Source: Acanthamoeba sp. SK_2022b (Eukaryota; Discosea; Longamoebia; Acanthamoebidae). From it: a DNA stretch of 64,000 bases. Position numbers and translations under genes: made by a program. Below the pieces are notes generated by a model. It ran no database searches and was not told the DNA's origin. It worked only from the letters and a program-made list of their open reading frames with translations. This document shows, in pieces, positions 23,301 to 33,121 of this stretch (positions are counted from its first letter, which is position 1; the number at the start of each line of letters is the position of its first letter). The stretch is from the NCBI GenBank assembly GCA_027943245.1, contig JANDJZ010000013.1, forward strand, positions 1 to 64,000, read 5' to 3'.

Positions 23301-26300
23301 GCTGTTGTTGCACCAGCCACGAACGCACTTCATAGGCGACTTCCCACACCATCTGCAGCGAGGGCGGGAGGGGTGCCTTGTCCGCGACCTCGAGGGCCGA
23401 CGGATTGTTGGTGAGCCAAAGAGCAAAGGTCATGGCCTCGTTGACCAGCTGGTTGTGCTTGAGCAACACAGCCACCGCGGCACGCTCGACCTTGGCCACT
23501 GTGACATTGCACAATCCCAACGCGTCAGCACACGTATACAATACAATCATAACATCGAAGATTGAGCAGGCGAGCGGAGAACTCCGGTTTTACCGGTTTC
23601 GCCACCAAGGGCAGCCAGCGGCTTTTTGGCGGTGATGTGGCGATGCATGTAGGTGGCAAGAACAACGGCCTCGCTCTCAACGCCCTCGGAGGGCAAGGCG
23701 ATGAGTTCATCGAGGAACTCCTTCCGGCGCAACTCGAGACCGGTCGGCACCGCATCGATGCCACCGCTCAGCAGCTTGGAGTCAAGCCACTTGTGAAGCT
23801 GGCTCTCGTCATCGGTGGCCGCGGCACCCTGCACCAGAGTGGTGATGCTTTGCCCGATGAGGTTTGCCAGGGCCTTCTCAAGGTCCAACGCCCAGTGGAG
23901 GCTTGACATGGCACGTAAAGCAAAGTCTCCCCTGTTCGTGGTGGCAACACACACACACACACACAACACAACACAAGGTGGAATGGTCAGCGGTGGTGTT
24001 GTTCTTGACTCGTTGGCCTTCAACACACAAGCTTGAAGGTGCCATTGCCGGAGGCGCACCCGGTGTTGAGTTGCTTCTGTGTCAACACAGAGAACACGGC
24101 ATTCTCGCTCCGCGTGGTCTGCGGCAGCAGGGAGCCCAGCTTGTCCACGCGCTGGATGAGAGGAACCAGCTCGGGGAGCAGGCTCGACACGAACTCGGCG
24201 TTGCCCGCACGCCCGCACAGCGAGGTGATGAGCGTCGGCAGCAGGGTGCCCACGAACGATGACTTGATCAGGTCGTGGGGCGTTGCGCGATGATCGACAC
24301 TGGTGGAAGACGGCGAGGTGCCGGCATCGAGCTCCTTGGCCGCCTCCGCCACCAACGACAAGCTGGCAGCGAAGATGGACGGCACCTCGGGGGAAAAGGC
24401 ACCGATTGCCGTTGGGGCATCGGTCGCTGTCGCCGCCGCCGGGGGCGGGCTCTGCTGTTGAGCAGCCAGCTGTTCGAAGAGCGGCCCGCTCAGGGTACGC
24501 GTAGCCACGCCCAGCACCACGCGAGCGTATTGGAATACGAGCTTGCTGAAGAATTGCGCCATCGCTGTCTTCCTCTGCACGCGCTGCTCATCCTTGGTGG
24601 TGGTGGTGGTGGGAGGCACACGCCGAGGCAGGGCGGCCTGCGCATCGGCCCAAGCGGCGAGGCCGAGGAGGCTCTTCTGCAGGAAGGCGAGCTGACGCAG
24701 CGGCAGGGAGACACTCTCGTATCTGAAGAGGAAACTGGTGGGTAGGGTGACGCCGTGGCGGAGCGAAGTCTGCAGCTCTAACTCGATCGCCCGCGCGAGC
24801 AGCTTGACCATCTTCTCCACCTTCCGTGCGAGCGCAGCCGTCGCGGCCTCAGAGGGCGGAATCTTCTCCACTTGGTCCTCTTCCTTCTCCACCGCTGCGT
24901 CGGGCTCGTTCTGTTCGCCTTCCGCCTTGGTCTCCGCAGGCTTCACCCGCCGGGTCGGCTTTAGTTCCTCGAGCAGCCAGAGCGGAATAACGTGGTGTTT
25001 CATTAAGGCAGTGCCCAACAGGTGCCACAGCATGTCCCTGCCATTGTTCTCCTCCGTCCTGGGGAGCGGGAGGGTGAGTGAACGGCCAAGGGGGCTGCTG
25101 AACAAAACACCCTCGGAAACAGCAGCGGCGTAGTACCTGGAAGGGGCGACTGCTGCGCCTGCAGCGTTGGGTGATGAGGCAGCGCGCTCGACCAGAGCGA
25201 CGTGGTCCTTGAGAAGGCTGTAGAAGAGGGATATCTGCTCCGTGCGCGTGGGGAAGAACAGGGCGAGCCCCTTGACTAGCACTGTACCGCTCTCCTGCTG
25301 CACAAGGCGCAGCAGGTTGAAAAGCCTCTGCTGGTCGCCATGGTCCGATGCCGACGACCCTTGGACTGCTTCTGACTGACCCATGTTGACAAAGCGCAAA
25401 AGGGAGGCCTTGATGCGGGCGAATAGCTCCTCATCTGCGAATGCACCGTACAATTGCATGAGTGCCCATTGAACGAGAATCGGAGGAGGAGGAGGAGGGA
25501 CCACAAGTACTTGTGTCGGTTATGGTGTGCTTGGTGATGGAAGTGGCTTGTGCCACACAACGGGCCAACAGGCGCAGGCAGTGAAGCAACAAGTTGGTGT
25601 TGACCAGAACCTCCTTCGTGGTGAGGGCCGCGGAGGCTTCCCTAGCTTTCCCTCCCTCTGTTCCAGCTGGTAAAACGAACATCGTATTACAACATAATAT
25701 ATATATATATATAGAAAAAGAGAGGAGAGAATGAGTCACTGGTTGGCAAGAAGAAAACCGCGGTTCAAGCGAGCATACCAGGCACATCGTAGGCGAAGAC
25801 CACACGGCCAAAGTGATCGATAATGGACGCTAGATTCTTGAGGGTCTTCCCGGTGGCCTTGAACCGCGACTCCCCGGGAGCACTGTCCGAGTCGTCCGAA
25901 AGTATCGTGGTCCCCTCTGAGAAATGGATTGTCCATGAGTGCAGGGAGGGAGAAGAGACCGCACGGACAATCCGAGACCAAGATGGGGCGCGGTACCTTC
26001 GTTGCGCATCAGCACTACGAGACGAGAGAGAACACACAGCGCGGCCTTGCGCGAGCTAATTTCGGGAATGACAGCCGACTCCTCCTCCGGCTGACTGCGG
26101 TCTTTCTCGCTTTCCGTATTGGCCTCGTCTTGCTGGTCGGTAGCGGTAGCGTTTGTTGACTGCTCCGCCGTTTCCGCGGCGGGAGCGGAGGCCTTGCCCT
26201 CCTCCTCCTTAGTTAGGACAGGCAGCAGCCCGCTCAGTCCTTCGGGGACCGTCAGTAGGTCGTCGCTCGCAAAGCCTAGATCAAAATAAAAAGATAAGTA

Positions 26301-27091
26301 AGAGGATTTTTTTAAATAAAAATAAAAAAATAAAAAACAAGAATGAAAAAAAATAATCTATAAAAATATTAAAAAAAAACCAAAAAGCAACAAGAAAAAG
26401 AAAAAAAACGAATTCCCGCAGGAGACTGCGAAAGTCACGGCATTAGTGGTCGGGGTTGCCCCGTGAACGCACCAAGGCGGATACCCGGCAGCCGATCTGT
26501 GACGAAGTCGTGTACGTGTGACCCGTCCTGACACCACCACAAGACCACAACACACGCATGAGGCAACCGCCGTTAAACGGGTCACACGTATCTCGTTATT
26601 GAGGTACGGCGGTACGGCGCTTTGTACCTCGAGAGAGAAGACGCGGCACAGTGTGTTCTTGGGGCCGGGAGCAGCGACGATGACATGCGTGCCGTCGGTG
26701 AGGAAATGGGCCTCGGCCAGGAGCTTCTTTGTCAGCGTAAATGGCGGAGCTGATGGAATGGTTGGGTGAGATAAGTGTGTTCAGCGGGAGAACAATGAAA
26801 CAATGAAACAAGCACTAAGTGTCGGCATGTGGTACCCTCTTCGCCGGGCTTATAGTGGGCGTAGCGCAGCTCTTCGAAGGACAAATGGGCGTACTCAGGC
26901 ATCGCAGTGATACAATAGCTGACAGAGCCCGGCCAATCCGGCTACATTGCGGCGGTGACAGGCACAGGTCAGAGAACATCATAAATATAAATATAAATGA
27001 TGAAGTGGCACCTGGGGAACGGGTGTAAAATTGGTTGTGGTGGGTATCTCACTAAAGCGATTCACCACCCTCGCGCCCGCTGCGAGAAACA

Positions 27092-27156
<65 letters not shown>

Positions 27157-28002
27157 CAAGTCTGTTCGAAACGGATATGCAACGAGTGCGAGATTGGGGA
27201 AAGGGAGGCAAGTCGGGGAAGTACTGGTAGGGCTCTTGAGCGCAATCGAGCGGACGTGGGGGAAACCCTGCTGGCTGGGATCAAAAACATGCACGATGTA
27301 CTTGTCCTCGGCTTCTCTTCGCGCCTTCTCGAGAGAGTTGGCAGTTGGCCGTGGTGTGATGCTCAAAGATACAGGCGGGGCGGTGACTGCAGTCACAAAT
27401 TGATATGTGAGTTGAACACAACCACAAGCACAAAATTGAAGAAATATATATATATAGAAAATAGAAATAGGAGGATAACCTGGCGGGTGCTGGAGGGTGG
27501 CGGGAACAGCAGGCTGCTGTTCAGGCCGAGCAGTGCGGCACATGTTGCAGGCTGACGCCGTTGCGGTATTGACGAATGTGCACGTCCCGCACGTCCATTC
27601 ACCAGGGGCCAGCACGGGCTGCGCTGAAGGAGCGCCTGGGGCCGAAGACGAACCAAAGGGCGATGGAGAAGTGGCTTCAAGGGCGGACGGTGGGGGTGTG
27701 TTCCCAACGTTGGGAATCTGTAGAAGTCGCGCGCTGGAGCCGAAGCCAGTTTGCGGGAGGGAGGGGTCAAGGCTTGCCAGAAGTTCCGCGGGCGCCCCGG
27801 CCGGACGATCAGAGAGGCGCCTGACGATGAGTGTCCTGTCCTCCAGAGGAAAGCCATGCAGAGCCGAGCACACGGTATCGACAACATCCGAATTTCTGTA
27901 CATGACTACAGCATATCCGGCAAGACCATCTGCAACAGGAGGGGGAAGGTGAGGGGTAAACAGCCAACGAAGTTCCTGCCTGAAGTAACCCCAGAAGAAG
28001 GA

Positions 28003-28068
<66 letters not shown>

Positions 28069-29740
28069 CTCCCTCGCGGGGCAGTGTCAGCGAACGCACA
28101 TCGCCAAAAGGCACGAGCAGCTCGCGCACTCGCTCTTCGTCGTAGTTACGGGGAATGTCGCCCATGTAGATGCGGTGATCCACCACGACAGGCCGCGCCG
28201 GCGGAGCAACGTTCTCCTCATGCTCTGCGCGAGGACTGGTGGCAGGCTCGGCCACTGTGGTGGCCGCGGTCTCTGGCTCGGACCTCTGCTCCGGAGGAAG
28301 GAACGCGGGTGGTTGCAATGGCCCTGCGGACTCCGACGAGCCAGTCGTAGCAAAGCTGAATCCAGATGCAGACTCGGACGCGATCGTTTGGGGCTCGGGC
28401 AGAATGGCGGTCGCCTCGGGCTCAACGACTGACGGCTGCTGCATGGCCTCCAGGACCTCGTCGAACGGTTGCTCGGCCTCGGCCTCACTTCCGGCAGCGG
28501 CAGAAGCAGCCTTGGTGGGGTCACTCTCGGCGTGTTGAGGAAGCAAGGGGAGCTTAGTGAGGAGGTAGAGGTAGCGGCCGTCGGAAAAGATGGGCGAGCG
28601 GTAGGCAGTGCCGTCAGCCAGGGGCCTCTTCTCCTTGAGGAACAGACCTTCGGGATCGTCCATCTCGATCAACTCGCGCACTTGTTGGTTGACTGCCGTG
28701 GTGGTCTTGTTGTTCGACTCATGGTTGTCCTGCGGAGGCTTTGAGGGGCTCTGTTCCTTGTTGGGGTCTGTCAGGGGCTCGGTTGCCTGAACCTGGCCCT
28801 CTTGGCTCTTGGCGGACAGAGATGTCTTATCCTGCTCGGTGTCGTCCGGTTTGTCGCCGGACGAATCCGAGTCTGGTTCCTGCAGTTTCCGTTTGGCCAC
28901 CGGCTCAAGCAGCTGCAAAGGCGGTTCAGTGGCCGACTTGGCCGAGCAGACATGAGCCAGTTCCTTAAGGAGATGGTTGCGTGAGAAAATATTCCAAAGT
29001 GGTGAGCAACAAACCACCACCTATTGCTGATAAATTAAATCACTTTTGCTCTGTAAAGTGGTGCGTTGGCCCTGTAGGTACCTGCAGCGTCTCAGCGTCG
29101 ATGACGATGAACGACGCCAGGCCGATGCGCGATGACCGGTAGAAGAGCTTGTTGCCGAAGATGGCAAGCCAGCCCTTCTCTCGCGTGCGGTACGAGGGAT
29201 TGCTAGCGTAGATGTGGTTCACGACGGTGCCGTAGTGTCCGGTGCCCAGCTTTAGCAGGCCGTGCCTGCCGTGTACGTACACGTAGCCGTCCTTCTGCAC
29301 GAACGTCGAGTCACGCCGGAACGTGGCCGTCTCGAAGGTGCTCCAGGCCATTGCTGACAACAAAAAAAGAGTTGCGGCGCGCGTTAGCCGCACTGCATAG
29401 ACCGTGCGTTTGTACTAACAACGAATATTCAAAATAAATTGAGAATACTAATAATAATAATTCGATGAAGGAGGAGTTACCGACGTGACGGTCGTTGACT
29501 CGCAGGTCAGACCACGACCGAAGGAAAGGTACGATGTTCAGGTTGAAACACTGAGCTGGCGCCAGCAGCGCCTTTTGGTCGGTCGCAGAAGGCAGCACAA
29601 ACAAGCGGACGAGGGCAACAATGTCCTCCAGTGAGTCACGCGACAGAACGTGACAAGCGAGAACCATTGCAGCCTGGAGTTGTAACCAAGTAAGAAGCGG
29701 AACACGGCCGTCAGCAAACAAGAATAATAATAATAATATA

Positions 29741-29783
<43 letters not shown>

Positions 29784-32014
29784 GTTGTCTAGTTGTAGAA
29801 TGAATGGGGCATCGCCGACACCGAGGGGAATGGAAGGCGAGCGAGGCACCTGGTTTCGAATTCTCAACGTGAGGTCGTCGCCGGCCTCAGGGTGCACGGC
29901 AGCCAGCTGCCAGAGCCAGGATTCGAGAGGCTCTACCCACGACTTGGGCTCCGCAGCCAGCGGTCCAACGTCGTCGCCGTAACGTTTCGCCAGTAATTCG
30001 AGCACTTGGAGGCACGCGTCGCCCCGCAGCACGCGAATGAGAGGCAAGCAGACCTGATTGGCCAGCATCACGATGAAGTCGGCGTCGACCACCGATGTCT
30101 CGCCCTGCAGCGAATTGGCAGCCACCTGATACGCCAGCTGCCAACGGGATAGATTAGCCACCACAATCAAATGATCAAATGGTGATGAGCGGTGGCAACG
30201 CGCAGCAGAAAATGATGAGTCATCGTCTTAGATATAGATATATACCATTAAGCCAGAGATCTGTCCGAGAGCGGCGGCAGCGACAGCGAACTTGGAATCG
30301 TGCGCGTCGGCCTGGGCGGCAAGCGTCTCGAGCCCTCCCCACGAGGTCTCGAAGTCAGCGAGCCAGCGCTTGTTACGCGGGCTCAACTCCTCTCGCTTGG
30401 CCTTGTCTCTCAGCAAGTCCAGAAAATTCGAGAGCGTGAGGTCGACGTTGGACGTGTCGAGGAGGGAGCGTATGAGAAGGTTGAATATGCGTGTGCACAC
30501 GGTCAGCATGAATGGAACCGCCGAGGGTGAGTTGATGGGCTTCGTCGGTGGCTGCTCGTCGTTGATTTCGCGGGCCTTCATGACCTTTTTCCACTTAGCA
30601 TTGGCCTGTCCCCCCCCCCGACACGTTCATGATGAGGAAGACCGTCAACACAACACAACACAACCAACCAAGCCGGCTTGTTGGAGATCTGAACCTGTTG
30701 GCGCATCCGGCGCTGAGAGGTGAGGGCGGCGTTGGCGCGCAGAAGCACACGAAGACGACGCTGGACCAACTGATCAAACGGCGTCGATTTGGCGGTCATG
30801 CTACTCAGGGCGTGCATGGCCGCGCCCGCAAGCATGGCGACGTCGTCGGCGCTAGGCTCGAACAGGCCCTCCTGCTTCCTCCGTTCTTTCAGCGCCGCCT
30901 GGCTGGCCTTGTCCTCTTCCGCGACAGGAGCCACCGTGCTGTCACCAGTGCCAGTGGCTGCCGTGGGCGTCGCGGAAGAACCGAGGCCGAAAAGAGAAGA
31001 CGAGGAGGAGGAAGAAGAAGAAGAAGAAGCAGACGAGTTGAAGGGGTGGAGGTCGAGCAGGTCGGCCAGGCCCGAGGAGGCGAAGCCTTGCTGGGAGGGT
31101 CCGCCCTGCACGACCGCGCCAGACGAAGTGACAGCGGTTGGGCTGCGCGTCTGCACGGCCATGATGTGGAGCCCGCGCTCGCTTACGCGCAGCCAGAGGT
31201 CGTCCTCTACCCGCTCCAAGCGGGAGCGAAGAGTAGCGGCCCGGTCCGGCATGGCGAAGCCGCCCCATCCGACGGAGCGCGGCGCCTGCTCGACCCAGCG
31301 CAGCGCTTCCACCACGTTGGCGAGCCGTTCGCGCACCTTGGCGTCTTCCGTCTCGTTGCTCCGCGCGGCTGCTGTCATGACCGCTTCGGCCGCGTCCAGC
31401 AGGCCCTGCGCCGACGTGGGCGGCTGCACCGTCGACGACGACGACGACGACGACGCTCCACTGCCTCCTCCGGATGAAGAAAAAGGAGAGACCACGGGAA
31501 CGGGCACGGGAGAGGGGCTGCTGGTGACGCTGCTGCTGCTGCTGCTGCTTCCAAAGCCAAAGCCACCTCGAGTGGCGGTGCTGCTGCTGCTGCCGAAGCC
31601 GAAGCCGCCTCTAGTGGGTGCGGTGGCGCCGCTGCTCCCCCCAAAGCTGAAGCCTCCTCGGATGGCGCTGCCGCTGCTCCCGAAGCCGAAGCCGCCCCGA
31701 GCGGGTGTGGTGGTGGCGCCGCTGGTGGCGCTGCTGCTTCCAAAGCCAAAGCCACCTCGAGTGGCGGTGCTGGCGCTGCCAAAGCCACCCCCGAAGGAGG
31801 ACCCAAAGCCCCCCCGTCCTCCGAAGGAGGGTTGAGGGGATGATGATGAGGATGATGATGATGATGATGCCTGGCCAAAGATCGAGCCACCACGGCCACC
31901 CCCGAAGTTGAACGAAGGAGCGCTTTGCTGTTGTTGCTGCTGAGGTTGCTGTGGGGGTGCCCCCCCAAATCCTCCTCTGCCGCCTCCTCTGCCGAAGCCC
32001 CCTGAGCCAAACAT
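12926..32014 (-). CDS. Giant HECT-domain E3 ubiquitin ligase, HECTD4-like, with FG repeats, RRM, RanBP2 zinc finger and SPRY
   Basis: About 30 exons and roughly 5,000 codons from the ATG at 32012-32014 to the TGA at 12926-12928. In protein order: an N-terminal FG-rich region (31400-32014, repeated GGFGFGSSS); helical blocks (29.5-30.6 kb); a TFETATFRRD strand region (29.0-29.4 kb); an RRM split by an intron (RIYMGDIPRN near 28160, GYAVVMYRN near 27910); a RanBP2 zinc finger (WTCGTCTFVN, CNMCRTARPE near 27550); PEYAHLSFEELRYAHY near 26880; long helical exons 19.9-25.5 kb with a second FG block (20.2-20.9 kb); a SPRY domain (17.5-19.0 kb); and a HECT domain (12.9-14.0 kb) whose catalytic Cys is in LPQSATCFF near 13050. 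I checked several joins, for example 30690 to 30590, 30243 to 30140 and the RRM intron, and all keep frame. The backbone matches HECTD4; the FG, RRM and zinc finger are additions. A junction near 26960-27230 was not resolved, so a split into two genes remains possible. Confidence 0.75.
14074..14126. repeat. (CA)n microsatellite in an intron of the HECT gene
   Basis: About 26 CA dinucleotides, uninterrupted, lie between two HECT-domain exons. Confidence 0.95.
15401..15459. repeat. (TG)n microsatellite in an intron of the HECT gene
   Basis: About 29 TG dinucleotides lie between coding exons of the giant gene. Confidence 0.95.
17326..17396. repeat. (GGCA)n microsatellite in an intron of the HECT gene
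   Basis: About 17 GGCA units with one interruption (GCAAGCAG) lie between SPRY-side and downstream exons. A short (AT)n tract follows at about 17418-17435. Confidence 0.95.
27093..27154. repeat. (CA)n microsatellite in an intron of the HECT gene
   Basis: About 31 CA units lie in the intron zone where the exon join of the giant gene could not be resolved. Confidence 0.95.
28004..28066. repeat. (TG)n microsatellite in the intron that splits the RRM
   Basis: About 31 TG units lie between the two exons that encode the halves of the RRM of the giant gene. Confidence 0.95.
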
Positions 32015-32342
32015 GGTGGTCAGCTGCGCAGAGACAACTTGTACTCGGAGTAGGTCACTGCCGCTTGTTGGTTTTGCGGGTTCGGCGCAGGATTTGCGCT
32101 TCCTCCTGCGCACACCGGGTTGATTGGCAAAGAAGACGGCGACGAAGAGAAGAATGAAGGCAATTAAACGAATTGCCAAAATAATTCATAATTGTTTTCC
32201 CTGCAGACTGAATTGATTTCTTCAAAGTATTTGGCCAACATCATCATTATTATAATTATTGGGGGTTCGCTGCGGCCTGAGTTTTGGCTTTGGTTTTATT
32301 TGTGTTCTGTGTGTGTGTCACGCGTGTCTCTGGGAGGCGCCA
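32015..32342. other. Intergenic region upstream of the HECT gene; no gene seen
   Basis: About 330 bases between the start of the giant gene and the 3' end of the hemerythrin gene, both on the minus strand. It includes an ATAATTATTATAATTATT stretch near 32245. It should hold the giant gene's promoter, but no motif is convincing. Confidence 0.4.
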
Positions 32343-32971
32343 TCACTGGCCAGAGACCGCGGAGCGGGCGGCATCGTAGGCGCGGTCGAGCGGCGCTGCG
32401 GCGAGGCCGGCAACCATACCCTTGATTCCCTCCTTGGGCATATTGGGGTGCGGGTGCGTGGGCATCAGGGGCCTGTTGCTCTCCATCTTGTTGCCTAACT
32501 CCATCAGCTCGTTGGAGTCGATGTACTGCCGCAGTAGGGGCAGCAGCTGGCCTTCCTCGTGCTGGATGTGGGCGTAGAGGTCCAGGATCATAGTGTTCAT
32601 CTTGGCGTCGTACTTGGCCTGGTCATCCTTCACGTTCATGCTCAGCAGCTCATCGAGCATGCGCTCCACCTTGAAGTGGTCCTCGTAGGCGTCGTGGGCC
32701 AGATTCTTGCCCTCCGGTACGCGATCTCGCAGCACCGGATAGACGAGCGTTTCCTCCAGGGACGAGTGCACGCACAACTCCTTAATGAGCGTGTGAGCCA
32801 GCTCCTGCTTCTTGCTCACATCGTTGCTGCTCATGTACTGACTAGAGGTGGTGGGCCCCACGCCACGTTGAGACAACGCGTGAGTGAGTGAAACCAAAAA
32901 CAAAAACAACAAAAAACTTAAAAAAAAAACATGTGGCACCAGCCAGTCCGCACACCTGTAGAGACCCTTAA

Positions 32972-33031
32972 GGACGCGGTATGGGCAAAAAAAAGAGAAC
33001 CGCAGGGTCGTGGGCACCCATCACGATTTGA
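32972..33031. repeat. Left terminal inverted repeat of the TTAA element
   Basis: Sixty bases beginning GGACGCGG that pair with the right terminal repeat with one mismatch, near base 28 of the repeat. It includes an A8 tract and a GGGTCGTGGGCACCCATC core. Confidence 0.95.
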
Positions 33032-33121
33032 GCTATGCAGCATAAAAAATGGGACAGAGCAAAAGTTTGAACAATGTGAATTGTTTATTGCCCCACCGCT
33101 CGGGTTGCGTCATCACGAGGG

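Noticed and set aside
28007..28432. Cys-Val repeat protein frame
   Set aside because: Translation of a TG microsatellite running into antisense of coding sequence.
30789..31835. 348-codon plus-strand open frame
   Set aside because: Antisense to the N-terminal FG exon of the HECT gene; KPKPP repeats mirror the GFGFG codons.
32966..32971. Six-base CCTTAA target duplication instead of TTAA
   Set aside because: CCTTAA also occurs at both ends, but using it would make the inverted repeats start at different bases. TTAA gives symmetric ends and restores the host frame.
32343..33017. Hemerythrin with an extra N-terminal membrane-like segment
   Set aside because: The extra residues translate intron and transposon repeat sequence. 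The true start lies across the element at 36190.
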